DNA from: Luzula sylvatica
Lineage: Eukaryota; Streptophyta; Magnoliopsida; Poales; Juncaceae
NCBI GenBank assembly: GCA_946800325.1
Contig: OX326959.1
Coordinates: forward strand, 15,282,862-15,346,861
Length of the DNA stretch: 64,000 bases
Direction: 5' to 3'
Numbering within the stretch: position 1 is the stretch's first letter; each line of letters opens with the position of its first letter. Both the position numbers and the translations under genes were made by a program. Positions 1 to 8,984 of the stretch are shown here, one piece after another. The notes below the pieces were generated by a model. That model was given only the letters and a program-made list of their open reading frames with translations, searched no databases and was not told the DNA's origin.

Positions 1-303
1 ATAAAATTGCTTCTTTTTCGTCCCTCTGGAGTTCTTGTCTTGAGATATCGCACTTTTTGTCTTAGTAAATTCGATTCGACCATCCAACTTGTTGCATTTC
101 TGCATCAATTGTCAAAGCTAATTACAGTAAATAATTAAGAAAATAGATTGGCTTATTAAGAAAGAAGTAAAATTGAAAATTACCTTGTAAAGATCAAAAA
201 GTATCATGTCAAGAGATTCTTGGGCTCGAGGAGAACACCAATTTCTCAGGGACTTAAAAGGTTGTACCCTGCACGGTTTTGTTCCTCTGGAGTAATTTAC
301 CAA
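1..303 (-). CDS. Possible partial gene, two candidate exons, function unknown
   Basis: On the minus strand, an open stretch from about 303 down to 184 ends at a good donor (CAAG before GTAATT). A second open stretch begins at 99 after an acceptor (GATGCAG) and stays open to the window edge. The two join in phase 0: the first ends ...MILFDLYK and the second starts KCNKLDGRIEF, rich in Lys, Ser and Thr. Upstream, at about 364, there is another acceptor-like site followed by an ATG in a different frame that meets a stop at about 299, so the 5' structure is unresolved or broken. I recognise no domain. The copia insertion at 457 would lie upstream of these exons, in an intron or leader. It could equally be a pseudogene; only the splice-like signals and coding-like composition support it. 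Confidence 0.3.
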
Positions 304-456
304 TTTGCCCCTTTTAAGTGCTCCGGGACAGTATAGTCATTGAGATCCACAAGCACATTCATTCTATCACAGAAAAGAGAATTAATCAAATGAAAAATTG
401 AAACAGTAATGACCATGTGTTCTAAATTGAAACAAGAAAAATCCATCCATGCATTC

Positions 457-1412
457 TGAAGGAAATACAGTTACAGATCAACTAGTTGAATGTACAAATG
501 AGTGTAGACAAACATACGTGTTCGTCGGAACGATTGGATGCATAATAAGATTATGCAAATCTGGCAGAAATTACATGGTGCGTCATGACGCACCATATTG
601 TGCGTCATGACGCACAGTAGAGTAATTCTGAGAAAGCCAATCTGTGAGTATACCGTCACGACGCACCAAGTTGTGCGTCATGACGGTGGTGCGTCATGAC
701 GGACGTTATCGTGCGTCATGACGATACACTGTGTAACGGCTATATTCAGTAATTGTGACTGGTGCGCCGTGACGCACCATATGGTGCGTCATGACGCACT
801 GTGATCCGAATTCTGGATTAGCAGTTTTTGATACTCATTAATACTCATTAATCACAGAATATATTTATATTCTTGTAACCTCTCTCTCTCTCTCTCTAAG
901 CCATTATTCTGTGCTAAGAACTAGATCTAGAGCTTGGAGAAAAGAGATAAAACTTGTGTGACAAGTTGAGGAAATTTAAGCAAGATTGTGGTGAATTTTA
1001 GGGGAATTCACCGCAACCGAAAGACGAAAAGCTCGAGGTGGATACGAGTAGAGAGATCTAAACTAAGATCTTCGACTGTGATCAATCGAGAGCAAGGACG
1101 AGCAAGGTCGGAGACAAATCGGATAGAATCCGGTTGTATACGACATAATCGGAGCTTCGGATTTGGTGTCGAATCGCGCGGGCGTGGGACGTGCGTGTCG
1201 CCGGAATCGAAGCAAGCAGTAACTAACTGAACAACCCGTCTCCGTGATCAATTTCACGTGGTATGTTTCTATGTATATAAGAGTTATATTCATAGGTTTA
1301 GTTGCATTTCATGATTCGTACGGTCGAGTCGTTGACGTGGTCCTCGGGATCGGGTCGGACCGGGCCTCTCAATCCGCTGCGCGGGGCTCGGTAGTGACGC
1401 CGATACCCAACA
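457..1412 (+). repeat. 5' LTR of the copia element
   Basis: 956 bp, starting TGAAGGAAATACAG and ending ACCCAACA. It contains several copies of the palindrome GTGCGTCATGACGCAC (about 578-800), a 19-bp inverted repeat at 539-557, a TATA-like run at 860-870 and a CT microsatellite at 881-898 that probably marks the start of transcription. The last 150 bp are GC-rich. Short ORFs in it match those in the 3' LTR and are not genes. Confidence 0.95.
860..870 (+). promoter_or_regulatory. Probable LTR TATA box
   Basis: A TATATTTATAT run lies about 15 bp upstream of a CT repeat, a common arrangement at plant LTR transcription starts. This would place the U3/R boundary near 890-900. The same sequence recurs at 8427-8437 in the 3' LTR. 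Confidence 0.5.
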
Positions 1413-1413
1413 G

Positions 1414-1425
1414 TGGTATCAGAGC
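1414..1425 (+). other. Primer-binding site, initiator-Met tRNA
   Basis: TGGTATCAGAGC lies one base after the 5' LTR. This is the standard plant copia PBS, complementary to the 3' end of tRNA-iMet, and primes minus-strand DNA synthesis. Confidence 0.95.
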
Positions 1426-1659
1426 GATCGTCACGATTCGATCGTCGAATCGATTTCGAATAAGTGTTATTCGGAATTTCATGTAGAATTTTTAGGACAT
1501 AATCATGTAGTTGTAAAATTAGGACCATAGAAATCTTACTAGTATTTGATCATGAGATGATCAAAAGAATCTAGAAGTAATCATGAATTGTTCATGATTA
1601 ATCGTTTTTGAAACGATTAAAATCTGTTAAAATTACAAAATAAAACTGAATTTCAGGTC

Positions 1660-2272
1660 TGGTGCGTCATGACGCACGATATGGTGCGTCATGACGCACA
1701 CGGGAAATCCAAGAGTTGGATCTGAGGCGTTACTCAGTCCGTCGTGACGCACAAAAGTTGTGCGTCATGACGCACTGTGTAAATTCGTACCATCATGACG
1801 GACCATTTGGTGCGTCGTGACGGTAGAAGTCCAAAAGTTTCTGGCAAACTGAACAAAATGGTTTTGTTCAGTGCGTCATGACGCACCCTCTGGCGTCATG
1901 ACGGATCAGAACAGTCCGTCGTGACGGTATAATCAACCATCATGACGGAAGAACCTCAAAAAGTTTCTGGAAATCTGGACAAAATAGTTTTGTACAGTCC
2001 GTCATGACGCACCGTCTGGCATCATGACGGAAGAACACGGTCCGTCGTGACGGTAGTAACCAACCGTCATGACGGAGGAACCTGAAATAGTTTCTGGAAT
2101 AGACAACAAAATTGTTTTGTATGGTCCGTCGTGACGCACTGTCTGGCGTCATGACGGACCTGTGAAGTCCGTCGTGACGCACGTTATGTTGCGTCATGAC
2201 GGAAGTCAATGGAAGTCCATTTTAGTACGGTGCGTCATGACGGACGTTATGGTGCGTCGTGACGCACAGTGT
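1660..2272 (+). repeat. Array of TGACG palindromes in the copia leader, with 126-bp tandem units
   Basis: This leader segment holds a dense series of CGTCATGACG palindromes, many in the extended form GTGCGTCATGACGCAC, with variants such as CCGTCGTGACGG. A higher-order repeat is visible: units begin AGTTTCTGG at 1836, 1962 and 2089 (period 126-127 bp), each with a run like ACAAAAT.GTTTTGT and three or four palindromes. No ORF of note crosses it. TGACG is the known core of plant TGA/bZIP sites; whether these sites are bound is not shown by the sequence. Confidence 0.9.
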
Positions 2273-2940
2273 AATTTTTCCTGATTTATTTTGTGGTTCT
2301 AATCATTATTAATTATGTTCATTCATCATGATATACTTGCTTATTGATATAATTAGATTATATCACATAAATCCCTGCATAATACTTAAGTCATGAAATG
2401 CCTTCCATGTTCACGACCTCCGAGGTTGGTCATCACACCTTGCACGGTTTCAGGCCAAAGTCGGGCGTGCATTGTTGTATGTATCAACGTGAGAGGCAAG
2501 CGTTGATTGGGGACAAATGCGGGTTCAGGCCAAAGTCGGGCGCATTTGTAGTTCAATTGAACGATATGTGATCATGGTTGTGACTTAACCGTCCAAGCCA
2601 ATCCGATTGGGGTTCGGGGCATAGTTAGGATGCACAAACGGAATTTGAATCATATATGATATGGTTCGATACCGAAATCCTATAAAAGGTCAAGAGTCGT
2701 ATTGGATGCGATTGGATTTATCCTACCTAAATAGTGAGATCCCATTTGTCGGCCAAAGTCACTTGTGGGAGGATCATGAAATATGGGTCTTGAAGTGTTA
2801 TTGATTTAGAATCCCGAATCAATATTAGGGTTATTGATTTGATAAAAGTAACATATTTCATATCATCATATAAGCATATAGCATAAGTTCGCACATATCA
2901 GTATCAATCTCATTTTAAAGTATTTTTCGTTGTAGCAATC

Positions 2941-5900
2941 ATGACATCAAGCAACACCAACTCAATGTCGATTAGATCGGTATTGGAGAGGGAGAAGCTA
3001 GTCGGCAAGAACTATCTTGACTGGCACCGTAACCTAAGAATTGTTCTTAGGCAAGAGTGCAAAAGTCACGTGTTAGACACGAAGATGGTTACTCCCGACG
3101 AGAACGCTTCGCCCGAAGAAAAGGCGACATTTGACAAACTTAAGAAGGAGTCAAATGACGTGACGTGCCTCATGTTGGCATGTATGGACGCGAATTTGCA
3201 GAAGCAATTCGAGGATTCGGATGCGTACGAGATTAACGCGACGCTCAAGGAAATGTTCCAAGAGCAAGAACGCATTGAAAGGTTCAATACGTTAAAGGAG
3301 TTGGTTAACTGTAAGATGCCTAACGGATCTTCGGTTAGCACTCACGTGTTAAAGGTACAATCATTGATTGATCGTCTCGAGAAATTGGGAGAAAAGGTGT
3401 CACCAATAATGCAACAAGATTTGATCTTATGTGCATTGCCACCGATTTTTTCAACTTTCGTAACGAACTATCATATGCATTCGATGAACAAGACGATTCC
3501 CGAGCTCCATGGGATGCTCAAGAACTTTGAGTCGGAGATGCTTAAGGCATCGGGAGAACCCAAAGCAAGAGTTGCTAGGGATGTCCTCATGATTCAAGGT
3601 GGGATTCGTAAGAAACAAAAGTCCAAGGGCGGTGCGGGCAAGTCGTTGTCCAAACCGAAGACTAAAGGAAAGGAGAAATCTGAGGATGTCACCTGCTTCC
3701 ATTGCAAAAAGACTGGGCATTGGAAGAGAAATTGCAAGATTTACCTCGAGGAGGTGAAGAAAAGCAAGGGGAAGGCTTTGGAAGCCGGAACCGCAGGTAT
3801 GACTATTATAGATGTTAACATTTCAATTTTGGACAATTGGGTATTAGATACCGGTTGTGGAACTCATATTTGTCGAAATATGCAGGTTCTTCAAAATAGA
3901 AGGAAGTTAACACGCGGTGAAGTGGATTTTCGAGTAGGGAATGGAGCAAGCGTTGCTGCATTGGCCGTCGGAGATATTTTTATTACTTTACCGAGTGGAT
4001 TTATTTTAGAACTAAATAATTGTTATTTTGTTCCAAGTTTGTGTAAGAACATTATTAGTGTGTCTAGACTAGCTAATGATGGTTATGAATTTATTATTAA
4101 GAATAATGAATTTTCTATTTGTAAGGATAATTTATTCTATGGAAATGTTCTATTAGAAAATGGTCTTTACATTTTAGATATGAATTACACAAATGATAAA
4201 TCAATCTATAATATAAACACGAATCGGATTAAACCTAAAGTTGATAGTAAAACTTACTTTTGGCATTGTCGACTTGGCCATATAAACGAGAAGCGCATCT
4301 CAAAACTCCATAAGGATGGACTTTTGGATTCATTTGAATTTGATTCATATGGACAATGCGAATCTTGTTTACTTGGCAAGATGACAAAAGCACCATTCTC
4401 AAAAGTTGGAGAAAGGTCCAAGGAACTATTGGAACTTATACATTCTGATGTATGTGGTCCAATGAGTACTGAGGCAAGAGGAGGTTATCGATACTTCATA
4501 ACGTTTACGGATGATTTTAGTAGATATGGGTATATCTACTTAATGCGTAACAAATCTGAATCTTTTGAAAAGTTCAAAGAATTTCAGAATGAGGTTCAAA
4601 ATCAACTTGGCAAGACAATCAAAGCACTTCGATCAGATCGAGGAGGCGAGTATTTGAGCTATGAGTTTGAAGATCATCTCAAAGATTGTGGAATCGTTTC
4701 ACAATTGACTCCACCTGGAACGCCTCAATGGAATGGCGTGTCCGAGAGGAGGAATCGGACCTTATTGAATATGGTTCGATCTATGATGAGTCAAACTAGT
4801 CTCCCAAAATCGTTTTGGGGATATGCCCTTGAGACAGCGGCTTTTTTGATAAACCGCTTACCTTCTAAATCGGTTCAAAAGACACCATATGAGATGTGGA
4901 CCGGACAACCTCCGGTGTTATCTTTTATTAGAATTTGGGGATGTGATGTTTATGTTCGAAAAATGTTTTCGGATAAACTCGAACCCAAATCTGAAAAATG
5001 TTTATTTGTAGGATATCCTAAGGAAACTAAAGGATATTATTTCTACAATCCCGAGGAAAACAAGGTTTTCGTAGCTCGAAGAGGTACCTTCTTGGAGGAG
5101 GATTTTATATCTCAACGAGCTAGTGGGAGTAAAATTGATCTCGAAGAGGTTCGAGATTCAGAAATAAACATTGAACCGATGGATGTTGACCCGAATCCAT
5201 CAATAGTTGAGGATGTCGAGCCAATAGCACAAGGTGCTCCTCGTAGGTCTAGTAGGACCCGGCTGGAACCAGTACGATATGGATTTATCGTGACTGATGA
5301 AGGCAACGTCGAACTCATAGATGATGAGCCGACAACCTACAAAGATGCTATGTTGAGCGAAGATTCCGACAAATGGCATGATGCCATGAAGTCCGAGATC
5401 CAATCCATGTATGATAATCAAGTTTGGAACTTGATTGATCCACCACCCTTGGTTAAACCCGTCGGGTGTAAGTGGGTTTTCAAGAAGAAAACCGACATGG
5501 ATGGGAATGTGCATACTTACAAAGCACGGTTGGTAGCGAAAGGTTTCAAGCAAATTCATGGTGTTGACTATGATGAAACGTTTTCGCCGGTAGCCATGCT
5601 TAAGTCTATAAGGATTATTCTTGCCATAGCCGCATATTATGACTATGAGATATGGCAAATGGATGTTAAAACCGCTTTCCTTAACGGGAAATTATCGGAG
5701 GATGTGTACATGACACAACCCGAAGGTTTTATCGATCCAAAGAATCCTAATAGAGTATGCAAGCTTCAAAGGTCCATATATGGACTGAAACAAGCTTCTC
5801 GGAGTTGGAATATTCGTTTTGATGAAGTCATAAGCGAGTATGATTTTATCAAGAACGAAGAAGAACCTTGTGTATATAAGAAGGTTAGTGGGAGCCGCGT

Positions 5901-6915
5901 AGTATTTCTTGTTCTTTATGTGGACGATATATTAATCATAGGAAACGACATTCCGATGTTATCGGATGTTAAGAAGTATTTGAATACTCGTTTCGCTATG
6001 AAAGATTTAGGAGAGGCCGCCTATATTTTAGGCGTGAGGATCTATAGAGATAGATCCAAGAGACTCCTCGGCCTAAGTCAGAGTACGTACATCGACAAGG
6101 TGCTGAAAAGATTTTTCATGCAAAACTCTAAGAAAGGGTTTCTTCCCATGTCGAGTGGTATAAACTTTTCGAAAGCTCAATGTCCGACATCGAGCGAAGA
6201 GAAAAGTAACATGGATAAGGTTCCATACGCTTCGGCGGTTGGATCTATCATGTATGCCATGATCTGTACGAGACCTGACGTATCGTATGCATTGAGCGTC
6301 TTATCACGTTACCAATCGAATCCAGGTGATCCGCATTGGCAAGCCGTGAAAACTATCCTCAAGTACTTACGAAGAACTAAGGATCAGTTTTTAGTGTATG
6401 GTGGCAAGGATAATGGATTGGTTGTAACAGGTTACACTGATGCCAGTTTCCAAACATGTACCGATGATTTTCGATCACAAAGTGGGTACGTGTTTTGTTT
6501 GAACGGTGGCGCGGTTATATGGAAGAGTTCCAAACAACCGACAGTTGCTGACTCTACGACGGAAGCAGAATACATCGCGGCTTCAGAAGCCGCAAAGGAG
6601 GCGGTTTGGGTCAAGAAGTTCGTGACCGAACTTGGTGTCGTACCGAGCATCTCGGAACCCGTGGCTGTGTATTGTGACAATACGGGAGCAATAGCACAGG
6701 CCAAGGAACCGAGATCGCATCATCGCTCCAAACACATCCTGCGTAAATTCCACTTGATACGTGAGATTTTACAAAGGCAGGATGTTGTGATTTTGAAGAT
6801 TGATACTGACGCGAATGTAGCGGATCCGTTTACGAAGCCACTTCCAGTTACGAAACATGATCGTCATGCTAGAACTATAGGTTTGAGATACCTAGAGGAG
6901 GAAGTTGGTTTGTAG
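2941..6915 (+). CDS. Copia gag-pol polyprotein, intact
   Basis: A single 1324-aa frame with no stop or frameshift. A GAG domain fills the first 220 residues, followed by a CCHC zinc knuckle at 252-265 (CFHCKKTGHWKRNC). The aspartic protease active site is DTG at 303-305, and a pre-integrase HCRLGH region lies near 442. Integrase has a D503, D566, E602 triad with the expected 35-residue spacing between the last two. Reverse transcriptase spans about 825-1070 with YVDD at 993-996. RNase H spans about 1160-1290 with D1167, E1208 and D1246. The polyprotein packages the RNA, matures itself, copies the RNA to DNA and integrates it. All catalytic residues I can place are present, so the element may be able to move. 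The start is the first ATG after the leader and fits the usual copia GAG N-terminus. There is no envelope-like frame. Confidence 0.96.
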   Translation: MTSSNTNSMSIRSVLEREKLVGKNYLDWHRNLRIVLRQECKSHVLDTKMVTPDENASPEEKATFDKLKKESNDVTCLMLACMDANLQKQFEDSDAYEINATLKEMFQEQERIERFNTLKELVNCKMPNGSSVSTHVLKVQSLIDRLEKLGEKVSPIMQQDLILCALPPIFSTFVTNYHMHSMNKTIPELHGMLKNFESEMLKASGEPKARVARDVLMIQGGIRKKQKSKGGAGKSLSKPKTKGKEKSEDVTCFHCKKTGHWKRNCKIYLEEVKKSKGKALEAGTAGMTIIDVNISILDNWVLDTGCGTHICRNMQVLQNRRKLTRGEVDFRVGNGASVAALAVGDIFITLPSGFILELNNCYFVPSLCKNIISVSRLANDGYEFIIKNNEFSICKDNLFYGNVLLENGLYILDMNYTNDKSIYNINTNRIKPKVDSKTYFWHCRLGHINEKRISKLHKDGLLDSFEFDSYGQCESCLLGKMTKAPFSKVGERSKELLELIHSDVCGPMSTEARGGYRYFITFTDDFSRYGYIYLMRNKSESFEKFKEFQNEVQNQLGKTIKALRSDRGGEYLSYEFEDHLKDCGIVSQLTPPGTPQWNGVSERRNRTLLNMVRSMMSQTSLPKSFWGYALETAAFLINRLPSKSVQKTPYEMWTGQPPVLSFIRIWGCDVYVRKMFSDKLEPKSEKCLFVGYPKETKGYYFYNPEENKVFVARRGTFLEEDFISQRASGSKIDLEEVRDSEINIEPMDVDPNPSIVEDVEPIAQGAPRRSSRTRLEPVRYGFIVTDEGNVELIDDEPTTYKDAMLSEDSDKWHDAMKSEIQSMYDNQVWNLIDPPPLVKPVGCKWVFKKKTDMDGNVHTYKARLVAKGFKQIHGVDYDETFSPVAMLKSIRIILAIAAYYDYEIWQMDVKTAFLNGKLSEDVYMTQPEGFIDPKNPNRVCKLQRSIYGLKQASRSWNIRFDEVISEYDFIKNEEEPCVYKKVSGSRVVFLVLYVDDILIIGNDIPMLSDVKKYLNTRFAMKDLGEAAYILGVRIYRDRSKRLLGLSQSTYIDKVLKRFFMQNSKKGFLPMSSGINFSKAQCPTSSEEKSNMDKVPYASAVGSIMYAMICTRPDVSYALSVLSRYQSNPGDPHWQAVKTILKYLRRTKDQFLVYGGKDNGLVVTGYTDASFQTCTDDFRSQSGYVFCLNGGAVIWKSSKQPTVADSTTEAEYIAASEAAKEAVWVKKFVTELGVVPSISEPVAVYCDNTGAIAQAKEPRSHHRSKHILRKFHLIREILQRQDVVILKIDTDANVADPFTKPLPVTKHDRHARTIGLRYLEEEVGL

Positions 6916-8012
6916 TTATCTAAAACAATAGTTGTTATGATAAGTTATTTGTTGTAAACGATGTATCACCCAAGACTTATGTTATATTAATGCACTTTCA
7001 AAAATTTTATATTTCATTTGCATTTATCTTATATGAAAACTTGTGCGAGGTTGTGTAATTTGATTACACGAACCTTGATTTATGACTTGTGTGAGTGTCT
7101 ACGTGATACGTGATCATGTTAAGTAAAACCATCACATTTCAAAAGTTATATTTCAAAAACGTCCCTAGTCATGATTAGGATACTTATGTGATAAGTATAT
7201 CTATTATAAGATAATAGACTAACATGTACACTAGCATATTCGCCGAGGTGATGATTATGTTTTGCTAATCATAGGACAAAGAGTTTGTCAAATCGGGAAT
7301 ATGGATATGCATTAGGTTATGCATATTGTGACTTGACCAAAAGTGCGATATCATGACATGGTTTAGTCATTGTAGATGGAATCGTAACGAATGGGGTCTT
7401 AGTTCTTCACACTTGAGATGATCATGGATCATTTTTCGTGCGTAACATAATGCTTAGATATAATCTTCCACCATCTGTAACAGGATGGTCATGGGATTAT
7501 GATCGGGTATTATCTGAAACACGGAATTTGATGTGAGTCATCAAGATAGAAATTGTTCCTTTCGAGAGAAAGAGATATCCCTTAGGCCTATCGATGAATT
7601 GATCAACGAAATCTCTGGCCAGAGTCAATGATATTAAATTGTTAATATCGATTGTGTTTGTTGATTCAATTCGGTATCGAGACAATAAGTTTAGTCAATC
7701 AAATTATAAGGATGACTATTACCGTGCCTTTTGATTGACGGATATCGTGAACAAGAGAACTAAACACCACCGTTCGAGATGGGTATAAATGATCACAATC
7801 ATTTTCGTTTTCAACGTGGGAAAGCTATGATGGATTTCTTCCTAGATCCCTCTCATGAGCCCGTAAACTTGGGCATAAGTTTACTACCATTGCTTGATAC
7901 GAACCTACGCGGTCACACATAGAGCTGTCTTATTTCGGGCTTAAATTTCAATCTCTGAGGTTATGTGTACATGAGATGTACGCTAGTACTTTCTTTAGTT
8001 GGATCTTGAACT
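6916..8012 (+). other. Non-coding 3' segment of the copia element
   Basis: About 1.1 kb separate the gag-pol stop from the polypurine tract. I find no ORF longer than about 60 codons on either strand and no env-like domain. This spacer is longer than in compact copia elements; its role is unknown. Confidence 0.7.
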
Positions 8013-8023
8013 GAGTGGGAGAC
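8013..8023 (+). other. Polypurine tract
   Basis: GAGTGGGAGAC lies immediately before the 3' LTR. This is the expected plus-strand primer site. Confidence 0.85.
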
Positions 8024-8979
8024 TGAAGGAAATACAGTTACAGATCAACTAGTTGAATGTACAAATGAGTGTAGACAAACATACGTGTTCGTCGGAACGA
8101 TTGGATGCATAATAAGATTATGCAAATCTGGCAGAAATTACATGGTGCGTCATGACGCACCATATTGTGCGTCATGACGCACAGTAGAGTAATTCTGAGA
8201 AAGCCAATCTGTGAGTATACCGTCACGACGCACCAAGTTGTGCGTCATGACGGTGGTGCGTCATGACGGACGTTATCGTGCGTCATGACGATACACTGTG
8301 TAACGGCTATATTCAGTAATTGTGACTGGTGCGCCGTGACGCACCATATGGTGCGTCATGACGCACTGTGATCCGAATTCTGGATTAGCAGTTTTTGATA
8401 CTCATTAATACTCATTAATCACAGAATATATTTATATTCTTGTAACCTCTCTCTCTCTCTCTCTAAGCCATTATTCTGTGCTAAGAACTAGATCTAGAGC
8501 TTGGAGAAAAGAGATAAAACTTGTGTGACAAGTTGAGGAAATTTAAGCAAGATTGTGGTGAATTTTAGGGGAATTCACCGCAACCGAAAGACGAAAAGCT
8601 CGAGGTGGATACGAGTAGAGAGATCTAAACTAAGATCTTCGACTGTGATCAATCGAGAGCAAGGACGAGCAAGGTCGGAGACAAATCGGATAGAATCCGG
8701 TTGTATACGACATAATCGGAGCTTCGGATTTGGTGTCGAATCGCGCGGGCGTGGGACGTGCGTGTCGCCGGAATCGAAGCAAGCAGTAACTAACTGAACA
8801 ACCCGTCTCCGTGATCAATTTCACGTGGTATGTTTCTATGTATATAAGAGTTATATTCATAGGTTTAGTTGCATTTCATGATTCGTACGGTCGAGTCGTT
8901 GACGTGGTCCTCGGGATCGGGTCGGACCGGGCCTCTCAATCCGCTGCGCGGGGCTCGGTAGTGACGCCGATACCCAACA
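8024..8979 (+). repeat. 3' LTR of the copia element
   Basis: 956 bp, the same length as the 5' LTR and, by reading, the same sequence. It is followed by the CATTC target duplication at 8980-8984. Confidence 0.95.
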
Positions 8980-8984
8980 CATTC

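Larger units (their letters stand above)
457..8979 (+). mobile_element. Full-length, probably autonomous Ty1/copia LTR retrotransposon
   Basis: The 8,523-bp element is bounded by 5'-TG...CA-3' LTRs of 956 bp each and a perfect 5-bp target duplication CATTC (452-456 and 8980-8984). In order it has the 5' LTR, a primer-binding site for initiator-Met tRNA, a repeat-rich leader of about 1.5 kb, a single uninterrupted gag-pol frame, about 1.1 kb of non-coding 3' sequence, a polypurine tract and the 3' LTR. The order integrase, reverse transcriptase, RNase H within pol defines Ty1/copia rather than gypsy. Read side by side the two LTRs show no difference, so insertion was very recent in evolutionary terms. 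It separates 1-456 from 8985 onwards, which should be rejoined when annotating the host locus. Confidence 0.97.

Noticed and set aside
988..1528. 80- and 76-codon ORFs in the LTR
   Set aside because: Repeated in the 3' LTR and in the GC-rich U5-like part; no sign of translation.
1660..2272. CRISPR-like array
   Set aside because: The repeats are palindromic, unevenly spaced and inside a plant retrotransposon leader; there are no uniform spacers and the genome is eukaryotic.
5200..5658. 152-codon ORF antisense to pol
   Set aside because: Shadow of the reverse-transcriptase frame.
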